The notes below the pieces were generated by a model. That model searched no databases, was not told where the DNA came from, and worked only from the letters and a program-made list of their open reading frames with translations. Of a DNA stretch of 23,181 nt, positions 14,282-22,136 are shown piece by piece. The translations under genes were made by a program, and so were the position numbers. The stretch lies in assembly GCA_023384025.1 (NCBI GenBank), contig JAHDXX010000002.1, positions 1 to 23,181 of the forward strand, written 5' to 3'. This stretch comes from Sphingomonadaceae bacterium. Its GTDB lineage: Bacteria; Pseudomonadota; Alphaproteobacteria; Sphingomonadales; Sphingomonadaceae. The stretch's first letter is position 1. Each line of letters starts with the position of its first letter.

Positions 14282-14956
14282 GTGACGAAGCGACTGGTTC
14301 TGACTGCATTTGTACTGACGGCGCTTGCAGCGCCTCTCGCCTATTTTGCCGGGGAGCAGGCATTGCCAGCGGCGGATCACCTCGATCCGCCAGCGCGGAC
14401 CAATCCGAGCAACGACAGCACGCCGGACTTCCCTGCCGATATCGCCGACCTTTACGTCACCCATGATGCAACCAAGATCACGATGATCGTCACGTTCGGC
14501 GGACCGGCCGCGCCGAGCCTGCCGGCGCGCTACGATCCCAATGTGCTCTACACGGTGGCGATTTCGAACCAGGCGCCGCGGACCACGGCTGACACGGCCA
14601 TCACGTTCCAGTTCGCGCGTGAAACCGGCACAACCGATGGCCCGTGGGGCGTGCGCGTGCGCGGGGTTCCGGGGGTCACCGGCGATATCATCGGCTCAGT
14701 CGAGCGAACGCTGGAGAAGGACGGGGTCAGGGTGTTCGCCGGGCTGACCGACGATCCCTTTTTCTTCGATTCACAGGGCCTGCGCGAATCGCGCGAGATG
14801 GGCACCCTGCGGTTCCGCAATGATCGCGATTTCTTCGGGGCCCAGAACATTACCGCGTTCGTGATCGAAATTCCCCGAGACCGGCTGGAAAACGGCTCGA
14901 ACGCGCTCGATTTCTGGACCTTCAGCGACCGGTTGGGAGGGCAGTTCAATGGTTGA
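14282..14956 (+). CDS. DUF4331 family exported protein
   Basis: A 224-residue protein with an N-terminal hydrophobic signal (TKRLVLTAFVLTALAAPLAYFA). ADHLDPPARTNPSNDSTPDFPADIADLYVTH (about 30-60 of the mature region) resembles the N-terminal signature of DUF4331 (acidic HxDxP followed by a D-DLY motif). Conserved-looking elements WGVRVRGVPG, VFAGLTDDPFFFDSQGL and FFGAQNITAFVIEIP follow. GTG 14282 is preferred because GGGAG (14269-14273) lies 8 bases upstream; ATG 14267 lacks a ribosome site and would add five residues. A TTGACA occurs at 14212 but no good -10 follows. The next gene overlaps by 8 bp. The fold and role of DUF4331 are unknown; calcium binding or surface attachment are guesses. 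Confidence 0.78.
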   Translation: MTKRLVLTAFVLTALAAPLAYFAGEQALPAADHLDPPARTNPSNDSTPDFPADIADLYVTHDATKITMIVTFGGPAAPSLPARYDPNVLYTVAISNQAPRTTADTAITFQFARETGTTDGPWGVRVRGVPGVTGDIIGSVERTLEKDGVRVFAGLTDDPFFFDSQGLRESREMGTLRFRNDRDFFGAQNITAFVIEIPRDRLENGSNALDFWTFSDRLGGQFNG

Positions 14957-15632
14957 CCGTCGCCTGCTCGCCAAGGGCCTCGCCGGCCCAATCGCACTCG
15001 CGCTTGCGCTCTCTGCCTGCGGCGGAGAAGGCGATGCTCCTGCGCCGACGCCTTCCCCGCCCGCGTCGACGACGAGCTTCAGTGTAACACCGTGCCTGAA
15101 CCAGATTGTGCCAGGTACCGGTTCGACCGTGGCGGGGCTGATCGTGCCGGATACGATTACCGTCGACCTGAACAAGGCATCCGGATTTCCCAACGGACGG
15201 CGGTTGCAGGATCCGGTGATCGACATCACCCTTGCGGTGATCTTTCTCGATCTTGATGTCCATGCGCCCGATACGCTGGTCAAATTGCCGTTGAACCCTC
15301 CGGCCAATGACCGCCCGTTCCGCGCCGACTTCCCCTATCTGGCACTGCCACAGGGCAATCCGCCACTATCGGGATCAGACACCGCGACCAGCTTTGCGTT
15401 CGTTGACCAGCCGGCAAGCGCCTTTGTCCGGGTTGACCGGACGGGCATGCCCGCAGTCTCCGCCGCGCTGATCGGCGGACCGCTGAAGAACCCTTACAAC
15501 GATGACGACCCGGTTGATGATGCAGCGGGAACCTACGTTCCCGAGTTGCAGGCGCAGCTCAAGCTCCTGACCGACGGCCTGTTCGATGATCTCAGGGCGG
15601 CAGGCCTGACCCCCTGCGCCATCCCGCAATGA
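14949..15632 (+). CDS. DUF4331-like lipoprotein
   Basis: A 227-residue lipoprotein: hydrophobic signal ending ALALALSAC with a lipobox Cys at residue 24, then a Pro/Ser/Thr-rich linker (GDAPAPTPSPPASTTS). The C-terminal region FVRVDRTGMPAVSAALIGGPLKNPYNDDDPVDD resembles the DRxGxPxV...N pattern of the C-terminal part of full-length DUF4331 proteins. The two adjacent genes may therefore be a naturally divided version of the family. The ATG at 14949 lies inside the previous gene. It has its own signal, so it is not simply a frameshifted remainder. Family assignment is by eye and moderate. Confidence 0.68.
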   Translation: MVDRRLLAKGLAGPIALALALSACGGEGDAPAPTPSPPASTTSFSVTPCLNQIVPGTGSTVAGLIVPDTITVDLNKASGFPNGRRLQDPVIDITLAVIFLDLDVHAPDTLVKLPLNPPANDRPFRADFPYLALPQGNPPLSGSDTATSFAFVDQPASAFVRVDRTGMPAVSAALIGGPLKNPYNDDDPVDDAAGTYVPELQAQLKLLTDGLFDDLRAAGLTPCAIPQ

Positions 15633-16981
15633 CGGGCGCCGCCAGCAACGCTCCTGTACCGGCTTTCTGGCGTTGGACTATGCTGGCGCTCGTGGCGCTG
15701 CTGGCGGTCGCGGGCATTCAAAGACTGATTGATCGGGCACCTTCGCCGGTAGAAGCCCCCGTGTTCGATGCATGGGGGCCGCCTGACTATCGCTCTGCGC
15801 TTGAGGCGCTGGACCGCGACGCCGTGCGCGAGCAGGCACGGGTCGATGCCGATCCGCAGTCCTGGATGAAGCATGAAAGCCTCGCGATGGTGCTGCATGC
15901 ACGCGGACAGCTGACCGGATCTCACGAAGACCTTGCGGCGGCGGTCGCTTCGGCTGACCGGGCGCGGGCACTGGCACCCGATGGCAGCGGCCCGGTGCTG
16001 GCACGCGCGATCGTCGCGCTGTCGATGCACCGCAATACCGAGGCAAAGGGCGAAGTCGAGCGGATGGCGTCTTTCGCGATTGCGGCGCAACCAGCCGATC
16101 TGGCGGAGGCCGATGCGGTCCTTGGCGATGTGGCGCTCTATTCGGGCGATTACCCGGAGGCCCTCACGCGCTACCAGGCGGCAGACAGGCGCTCCAGCAG
16201 CCCCGGATCACTGGTCCGGCTGGCTGACTGGTATCGCCACATGGGGCGGTTTGACGAAGCGCGGACGGTGCTGGACAAGGCCTTGGCTGACCGCGCCTCG
16301 ATCACCCCGTGGATGCGCGCCAGCCTGTTGCTGCAACTGGGCGCCATCGACCTGCAAACCGGTGACTGGGATGCCGCAGAGCGCCGCTTCGCCGAGGCGG
16401 ATCGCGCTTTTCCCGGGTGGTGGCTGGCCAAGGCGCATCTCGCGCAAATGGCGGCAGTCAGGGGAGAATTCGAGCGGGCGGAGAGCCTGTACCGCGAGGC
16501 CACGGTCGGGCCTGAGCGCCCCTCGGTCATGGATGCGCTCGCGGCGCTCTACCACGCCATGGGGCGGACCGGCGAAGCGGAAGCACTGGAGAGGCAGACC
16601 GCACTGATGTGGTCTGCCCGCGTGCGCAGCCATCCCGAAGCCTATGCCGATCATGCCTTCGAAGCGGCGCTGGGGGCGGGTGATACTGCGCGCGCCTGGC
16701 GTCTGGCCGCGCTCAATTACCGCTCACGACCCTATGGCGACGGAAGGATCGGGCTGGCGCGGGCCGCCGAGGCGCGCGGCCGCAACCAAAGTGCGCGGGA
16801 CATCCTGCTGGAACTGGAGAAAACCGGCTGGCGCTCGACCGAGCAGTACCGGGTTCTCGATGACGTTTGCTCGAAGCTTGGCGATTCTGCCTGTGCCGCG
16901 CGTGCGCGCAAGGCTGCGCTGGCGATCAGCCCGCGCGCCTATGACGAGCGGGCCGACTTGCTCGCCTTCGGCAAACACTGA
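15629..16981 (+). CDS. Tetratricopeptide repeat protein, membrane-anchored
   Basis: A 450-residue protein with one N-terminal transmembrane helix (about 13-31, FWRWTMLALVALLAVAGIQ) followed by helical TPR-like repeats. Examples are DLAEADAVLGDVALYSGDYPEALTRYQ, LVRLADWYRHMGRFDEARTVLDKAL, LLQLGAIDLQTGDWDAAERRFAEA and LAQMAAVRGEFERAESLYREA. TPR arrays act as protein-binding scaffolds, and this one is expected to face the periplasm. The ATG overlaps the lipoprotein stop as ATGA, completing a three-gene operon with the two DUF4331-type proteins. It may scaffold or export them. The partner is not known. Confidence 0.85.
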   Translation: MTGAASNAPVPAFWRWTMLALVALLAVAGIQRLIDRAPSPVEAPVFDAWGPPDYRSALEALDRDAVREQARVDADPQSWMKHESLAMVLHARGQLTGSHEDLAAAVASADRARALAPDGSGPVLARAIVALSMHRNTEAKGEVERMASFAIAAQPADLAEADAVLGDVALYSGDYPEALTRYQAADRRSSSPGSLVRLADWYRHMGRFDEARTVLDKALADRASITPWMRASLLLQLGAIDLQTGDWDAAERRFAEADRAFPGWWLAKAHLAQMAAVRGEFERAESLYREATVGPERPSVMDALAALYHAMGRTGEAEALERQTALMWSARVRSHPEAYADHAFEAALGAGDTARAWRLAALNYRSRPYGDGRIGLARAAEARGRNQSARDILLELEKTGWRSTEQYRVLDDVCSKLGDSACAARARKAALAISPRAYDERADLLAFGKH

Positions 16982-17005
16982 GGATTAGAGGCAAGCCTGC
17001 AACTC

Positions 17006-17054
17006 GACGCCAAAGGCGTCGCAAGCGCGACTGCGCGCCGGCCGGTTAGGCCGG
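17006..17054. terminator. Hairpins between convergent TPR and cpaF genes
   Basis: Two perfect stem-loops lie in the convergent gap: GACGCC-AAA-GGCGTC (17006-17020) and CCGGCC-GGTTA-GGCCGG (17038-17054). A third, GCCTGTC/GACAGGC (17058-17064 with 17073-17079), spans the cpaF stop codon. No T-runs accompany them, so they are candidates for bidirectional or Rho-assisted transcript ends. Confidence 0.4.
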
Positions 17055-17067
17055 ATTGCCTGTCGCG

Positions 17068-18594
17068 TCAGAGACAGGCTTCCAGATACGCCTGGTCGAA
17101 CCCGAACTGGCGGGCCTTTTCCAGCGTGTATGGGCGCAGGCCCGACGAGCGGAACTCGCCGATGATCTTGCCATCCTCGGTCTCGTCGAGATACTCGAAC
17201 TTGAACAGCGACTGGGTGACGATCACGTCGCCTTCCATCCCGATCACTTCCGTGACTTCGGTGGTGCGGCGCGAACCGTCGCGAAGGCGCTTCACCTGCA
17301 CGATCAGGTCGACCGATTCCGCGATCTGGCGGCTGATGGCTTCCTTGGGGATCTTGATGTCGCCCATCAGGATCATGTTTTCCATACGGCCAAGGCATTC
17401 GCGCGGGCTGTTGGCGTGCAGCGTACACATCGAACCGTCGTGGCCGGTGTTCATGGCGGCGAGAAGGTCGAAACACTCCGCGCCACGAATTTCGCCCAGG
17501 ATGATGCGGTCAGGGCGCATACGCAGGGCGTTCTTCACGAGGTCGCCGATGGTGATCGCGCCCTGGCCTTCAAGGTTCGGCGGGCGGGTTTCCAGCGGCA
17601 GCCAGTGCGGCTGCTGCAGGCGGAGTTCCGCCGCGTCTTCGATGGTCAGCACGCGCTCGCCCGGGTCGATCATCTTCGACAGGGCGTTGAGCATGGTGGT
17701 CTTGCCCGAACCGGTACCGCCCGAGATGACGATGTTCATCCGGCAAGCGCCCGCGATCTTGAGCGCGGTCGCCATCTTGTCGTTCATCGAGCCGAAGTCC
17801 TTGAGCATGTCGATGGTGATCGGCTTCTCGGAGAACTTGCGAATCGAGATCGCGGTACCGCGCAGGCTGAGCGGGGGCACGATGACGTTGACGCGGCTGC
17901 CGTCCTTTAAGCGGGCGTCGGCCAGCGGGGTGGTCTGGTCGACGCGGCGGCCGACCTGGTTGACGATGCGCTGGGCAATCTGGAACAGGTGCTGTTCATC
18001 GCGGAACTTGATCGGCGCGATGACCAGCTTGCCCTTCTTTTCGATGTAGGTCTGGTCCGGCCCGTTGACCATGATGTCGGATACGTCAGGGTCGCCGAGC
18101 AGCTCTTCGAGCGGTCCGAAGCCGAGCAGTTCGTCGATCAGGACCTTTTCCAGCGCGAACTGTTCGCGCCGGTTGAGCGTGATCTTGAGCTCGGCCAGCA
18201 CTTCCATGATGATCGGGCGGAACTCTTCGGAGAGCTCTTCCTTGCTCAGCGTGGCGGCCGCTTCCGGGTCGACGCGTTCGAGCAGGCGCGGCAGCACCTG
18301 TTCCTTGATCTTGTGGACGCTGGCTTCGAAACCACCGACTTCCTGCTGGGTATGAACCGCGTTGGCACGATCGGCCAGACGGGTCATCGCGTCAGCCTTG
18401 TTGGGCTGGCCCGAGTCCATTGGCGGCGGTGCGGCACCTTCGCCGGGCAGTGGCGGGAACTGTTCACCGCCCGGCGGCGGAGCTGCCGGACGCGGCGCGG
18501 CTTCGCCGCCCTTCATCGGGCGGGCCACGCCGAACTGCGGACGAGCGCCGGGGGCCATTCCTCCCGGTCCGTTCCTGCGTCCGAATGCGCTCAT
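17068..18594 (-). CDS. cpaF: CpaF-family pilus/secretion ATPase
   Basis: A 508-residue cytoplasmic ATPase of the TadA/CpaF branch of the VirB11 secretion ATPase family, which powers Tad (Flp) pilus assembly. Walker A GGTGSGKTT lies at 292-300, the Asp-box-like LTIEDAAEL at 317-324, Walker B RIILGEIRG at 363-371 and the His box GHDGSMCTLHA at 384-394. The N-terminal 65 residues are Pro/Gly-rich and probably disordered. The conserved domain begins at about 90 (FEASVHKIKEQVLPRLLERVD). The ATG at 18594 has GGCGGGA just upstream. No other tad/cpa gene lies in the window on either side. Confidence 0.93.
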   Translation of the reverse strand: MSAFGRRNGPGGMAPGARPQFGVARPMKGGEAAPRPAAPPPGGEQFPPLPGEGAAPPPMDSGQPNKADAMTRLADRANAVHTQQEVGGFEASVHKIKEQVLPRLLERVDPEAAATLSKEELSEEFRPIIMEVLAELKITLNRREQFALEKVLIDELLGFGPLEELLGDPDVSDIMVNGPDQTYIEKKGKLVIAPIKFRDEQHLFQIAQRIVNQVGRRVDQTTPLADARLKDGSRVNVIVPPLSLRGTAISIRKFSEKPITIDMLKDFGSMNDKMATALKIAGACRMNIVISGGTGSGKTTMLNALSKMIDPGERVLTIEDAAELRLQQPHWLPLETRPPNLEGQGAITIGDLVKNALRMRPDRIILGEIRGAECFDLLAAMNTGHDGSMCTLHANSPRECLGRMENMILMGDIKIPKEAISRQIAESVDLIVQVKRLRDGSRRTTEVTEVIGMEGDVIVTQSLFKFEYLDETEDGKIIGEFRSSGLRPYTLEKARQFGFDQAYLEACL

Positions 18595-18721
18595 TCCCGC
18601 CCCCGTATCTCGAATTCGTGGCGCCAGATCGCGGCATTTCGCGAAAGGTGCCTTCCAACAATTGGTGAATAGGCGGGAAAGGTTGTTTTTTTCCTAAGCC
18701 CGCCATTTCGCGGCAGCCCGG

Positions 18722-18740
18722 ACCGGTCGCACAGACCGGT
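18722..18740 (-). terminator. Stem-loop downstream of methyltransferase gene
   Basis: ACCGGTC-GCACA-GACCGGT, a perfect 7-bp stem with a 5-nt loop, 20 bp past the methyltransferase stop in the 166-bp gap before cpaF. No T-run follows on the minus strand, so it is a weak terminator candidate. The rest of the gap holds a seven-T tract (on +) and nothing else I recognise. Confidence 0.3.
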
Positions 18741-18760
18741 GCCGGAGCACGCCGCGCCGG

Positions 18761-20146
18761 TCACGTCCGCTCGTACCAGTACAGCGTCCGCGTTGGCAGG
18801 ACATCGACCTGCTTCACGATCCGCGCGCGCTGCGACAGCAAGGCGGCGAACTGTTCGTTCCCGTATTCGGGGAAGATATCGACCCGCTGCGAGAGCAGGG
18901 TCTGCACCATCGGATCGGACTTGTGCGGGAATTCGATCACGCCCTTGGGCGCAAGCGAAACCAGCCAGTCTGTTGCCATGTCGAGCGGAACGTTCCGGCC
19001 GATCGCGATGTGGTGGATGAAAGCCAGCGCCACCAGTGCATCGGCGCTGGCACGATCGCCAAAGCCCTTGCGTTCGCCCTGAGCCCAGCCTTGCGACGGG
19101 CTGGGGTTGGCGGCATCGAGCCACAGCGGAAGGAAGGCGAGGTTTTCCTTGCATGCCCGGTCATAGGCCAGCTCCAGTGCCGCATGGTCGAAGTCGAACC
19201 CGACCACGCGCCTGGCACCGCTTTCCAGTGCGACCTTGGAATAGTCGCCGCTGTTGCAGCCGATGTCGAACAGCAGGTCCGGCTTCACGCTGGCGGTCAT
19301 CTCGCCGACGAACGTCGCCTTGGCACGGGCTTCGTCGCTCTGATAGCTGTTGCGCCCGGCATAGTCGCCCCACACGGTGGCGTGGCTCGGAATGCGAAGG
19401 TCGGCAATGGCGCGCCGCAAACCGTCAAGCATCCCGACCATGGCGTGTTTGGGCAGGCGGGTTTCGCGGTACTGGGCCGATCCTTCGGCCTTCTTGACCG
19501 AGCGGTTCTGCATTGCCGCCTGGGCGACCACGTGAGTCAGCACGGTCCACGACAGCTTCTTGCGCATCGGCAGCAGCTTGCTGAGATCTTCCGGCGCAAT
19601 GCCTTCCAGGTTGCCACGGAACCAGTGGTTGGGCTGCACGTCGAGCGCCGACCACATCAGCAGCGGGTTGAGGAATTGCATGCAGAACTGACGGTGACCT
19701 TCCCAGATCTCGCCTTCATTGTAGGGGCGGATCGACAGGTGGTCGATGAACACCGGACGGGTGCCGTCGAACTGGACATTGTACGCGGTTGCATCCGACA
19801 GCGTGAAGCCGGACTTCAGCAGATCAAGATGCAGGTCGAGATGGAACAGCGCCGCTGCCTTGTGCAGGGCAAAGCTCCATTCGTAGGGATAGGAAATGAA
19901 CGGCACCCGCGGGTGCTCGAGCACATGGGCCGCAGCCACTTCGGGCAGGGTGTCGTGCGCGACCTGGGTATAGTCGACCAGCTTGCCTGCATCCGACAGG
20001 CGGCGCAGCACGCCGGCCTGCTCGGCCAGCTCGAACGCGGGAGCCGCGCTCGGCATCACGGCACGCAGGATGCGTTCATCGCGCAGGTACACGCGGCCAC
20101 CGGGATCGCGGAACGATCCCGGTTCGATTCGGGCAAGAGCGCTCAT
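18761..20146 (-). CDS. Two-domain SAM-dependent methyltransferase (NoeA-like)
   Basis: A 461-residue protein. The C-terminal half is a class I methyltransferase: motif I LLFDIGCNSGDYS (291-303), then VVGFDFDHAALELAYDRA, and a motif IV-like region near LVALAFIHHI. The N-terminal half contains DATAYNVQFDGTRPVFIDH (118-136). Its D-x4-N and following ID recall the catalytic loop and metal-binding Asp of kinase-like folds, but this is only a resemblance. The overall build recalls NoeA-type nodulation methyltransferases that modify surface glycans. The ATG at 20146 overlaps the stop of the upstream mini-gene as ATGA. The substrate is unknown. Confidence 0.8.
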   Translation of the reverse strand: MSALARIEPGSFRDPGGRVYLRDERILRAVMPSAAPAFELAEQAGVLRRLSDAGKLVDYTQVAHDTLPEVAAAHVLEHPRVPFISYPYEWSFALHKAAALFHLDLHLDLLKSGFTLSDATAYNVQFDGTRPVFIDHLSIRPYNEGEIWEGHRQFCMQFLNPLLMWSALDVQPNHWFRGNLEGIAPEDLSKLLPMRKKLSWTVLTHVVAQAAMQNRSVKKAEGSAQYRETRLPKHAMVGMLDGLRRAIADLRIPSHATVWGDYAGRNSYQSDEARAKATFVGEMTASVKPDLLFDIGCNSGDYSKVALESGARRVVGFDFDHAALELAYDRACKENLAFLPLWLDAANPSPSQGWAQGERKGFGDRASADALVALAFIHHIAIGRNVPLDMATDWLVSLAPKGVIEFPHKSDPMVQTLLSQRVDIFPEYGNEQFAALLSQRARIVKQVDVLPTRTLYWYERT

Positions 20147-20358
20147 TCCTGGTCGGCCCCGGCCTTGTCACCGCGCACGAAGAAGCTCTTCACCTTGTAC
20201 AGCGAAGTGCGCAGGAACAGCGTGGCTCCGGCAATCGCGCCGATCACGGCCTGGAGGATGATGCTGCCCGTCGCCGGGTCGAGATAGGCGTGGGCGGGTG
20301 CCGCAACGCTCAGCATGGCAAGGGTTCCTGCCAGAGAAATCATGGTCTTGGTCTGCAT
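20143..20358 (-). CDS. Small exported membrane protein with YLDPATG motif
   Basis: A 71-residue protein: signal-like MQTKTMISLAGTLAMLSVAAPAHA, then YLDPATGSIILQAVIGAIAGATLFLR, a motif directly followed by one transmembrane helix, and a basic, charged tail (KVKSFFVRGDKAGADQE). Short proteins with a YLDPxTGS start after the signal are widespread and, from memory, often sit next to phosphatase/sulfatase-like and methyltransferase genes. The predicted topology is motif outside and tail inside. It lies between exactly such genes here and is coupled to the methyltransferase by a 4-bp overlap. Function unknown. Confidence 0.82.
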   Translation of the reverse strand: MQTKTMISLAGTLAMLSVAAPAHAYLDPATGSIILQAVIGAIAGATLFLRTSLYKVKSFFVRGDKAGADQE

Positions 20359-20434
20359 CGGATATCCCCCTTCAGAATTCGGTTACCTTCGCTTTCGGGA
20401 TGTGAAGCACTTTGCCTAACGAACGGTTAAGGCC

Positions 20435-22045
20435 TCACTCGAAATCGGGCAGCGGGCGCCGTTCCTTCGGCACCCAGTGCGCATCCATGATCAGGATGCT
20501 GGGCGCGACCTGGCCGGGGCGCGGTGCCGACAGAAAGTCGCGCTTGCGGAAATCGGCCATCAGCTCGTCGAGAGCATAGGTTCCGGGCACTTCAGCCCCG
20601 GCTTCGCCGGGCACACGCACGCCGAAGAATGCCGAATGCGACATCATCAGTTCGCGCGTGGTCAGGTCAGGCCCGCCGAGGTAGGGCGCGACCGGCGAGA
20701 TACGCGAGCCATGGTCCCCGTGGATCACGACGATTGCTTCGCGTCCGGCTTCTGTCCGGTCCAGCGCGTCGAGCATCTGGCCCAGCTTGTTCTGCAGGCA
20801 GCGGACCTGGTCGGCATAGGCCTTTTCACGCGCTTCGGGCGCGCCGGGGCCATGCTCGTCGAGCCAGTCCGGCTCGGGGCGGGCGCGGCACTGCGCGTCG
20901 AGGATATAGGGGTCGTGCGGCAAGAGCAGGTGGATCGCCCGCGCTTCGCCGCGCTTGAGCGAGGCGAGTTCCTCGCTGAACCGGTCCAGCTCGCGCACCG
21001 AGGCGAGCGGCAGGAGCTTGGCGCGATTGTAGGGGCGCCGTCCTTCGGTTCCGAACAGGTCATTGGAGCGCAGCTGGACTGCCTCGGCAGCCCGGCTGGG
21101 CAGGCCAGCGAGCTGGAGCAGGGTAAAGCCCATCACCCTCGCGCGGTCCGCAGCCGACATCTCGCTGTCGAGCATGGCGGGGAGCGCGGAGCGTTCGAAC
21201 TTGCGGCAATAGGTCAGCGGCTGATTGACGCAGAAATCGAGGTAGGTCGGCGCGACGATACTGGTGCGATAGCCCCGCGCGTCGAGATCCATGAAATAGG
21301 GCAGCTCGTCCGCGATGGAGTATTGCAGGTTGCGGTTGGTGGTGGCCAGCGGCGCCTCGCCGTAGGAGAACAGCTGCGGGAGCGAGTTCACGGTCTTTAC
21401 ATGGCGGCTGTAGGCGCGCGGATAGACCTGGAAGCCACGCCCGGTGAAGAATGCCGCCTGTTCGGCGCGCAGCCGGGTGTAGTGTTCCGGCCCCAGAGCC
21501 ATGCCGTCCAGCCCGAGGTACGAATCGAGCACCAGGTGGACAACCGCCGGTCGATCCGCTGCCGGCTTTTTCGGGTCCTGCAGGCGCTTGGCGTAGTTGG
21601 TCGGGCGTTCCGGCGCGCCGATGCCGGTGGCGAGCGCCACGAACTGGAACAGGAAGACCGAACCGAACGCTGCCAGTGACAGCTTCAGCAAAGCCGCTTC
21701 GGCGAACCAGGCAACCAGCGCAAGCACGCCCCACAGGACATAGAACCAGGTGAGATCGATCGAGGTCGACAGGTCGATGACAATCGCGAGGAACAGCGCG
21801 CTCATCACGAACGCCAGCCTCGGGCCGGCGGCCTTGCGCAGGGCAGACATCAGCCACGCGACCAGTGCCAGTCCAAGCATGACCAGCCCGCATTCGAGGC
21901 GGAACAACGGATAGGCGTGATAATTGATCAGGTTGAAGAACCCGGCCCACAAGGCGATCAGCCACACGCTGAAGTCGAGCCAGCGGCTCGGCGCTTGGGT
22001 TGATCGTGCGGCTGCGACCGGCGTCGCGGTGGGAGCATCAGACAT
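20435..22045 (-). CDS. Membrane-bound sulfatase-like / alkaline phosphatase superfamily protein
   Basis: A 536-residue protein with about five N-terminal transmembrane helices (between roughly residues 24 and 141) and a large periplasmic catalytic domain. HLVLDSYLGLDGM (D174) supplies the first metal ligand, HVKTVNSLPQLFSYG is the likely nucleophile region, and VIHGDHGSR (about 440-448) is the second metal site of the sulfatase/phosphotransferase fold. The arrangement resembles LTA-synthase and lipid A phosphoethanolamine transferase-type enzymes, but specific activity cannot be assigned. It is first in a three-gene unit with the YLDPATG mini-protein and the methyltransferase (76-bp gap to the former). 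Confidence 0.82.
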   Translation of the reverse strand: MSDAPTATPVAAARSTQAPSRWLDFSVWLIALWAGFFNLINYHAYPLFRLECGLVMLGLALVAWLMSALRKAAGPRLAFVMSALFLAIVIDLSTSIDLTWFYVLWGVLALVAWFAEAALLKLSLAAFGSVFLFQFVALATGIGAPERPTNYAKRLQDPKKPAADRPAVVHLVLDSYLGLDGMALGPEHYTRLRAEQAAFFTGRGFQVYPRAYSRHVKTVNSLPQLFSYGEAPLATTNRNLQYSIADELPYFMDLDARGYRTSIVAPTYLDFCVNQPLTYCRKFERSALPAMLDSEMSAADRARVMGFTLLQLAGLPSRAAEAVQLRSNDLFGTEGRRPYNRAKLLPLASVRELDRFSEELASLKRGEARAIHLLLPHDPYILDAQCRARPEPDWLDEHGPGAPEAREKAYADQVRCLQNKLGQMLDALDRTEAGREAIVVIHGDHGSRISPVAPYLGGPDLTTRELMMSHSAFFGVRVPGEAGAEVPGTYALDELMADFRKRDFLSAPRPGQVAPSILIMDAHWVPKERRPLPDFE

Positions 22046-22136
22046 GGGGCGAGGGCTAGCCGAACATGGTTAACAGGCCGCTAAGCGATTGGAGGTTGCC
22101 AAGCACGCTGGTCAGGGCCAAGGCCCGCTGCGGAAA

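Noticed and set aside
14949..14956. Frameshift joining the two DUF4331-type genes into one
   Set aside because: The second protein carries its own complete lipoprotein signal directly at its start, so two separate proteins are intended.
17006..17079. Series of palindromes as a possible CRISPR or attachment site
   Set aside because: The three hairpins differ in sequence and lack repeat-spacer periodicity; they fit transcript ends between convergent genes.
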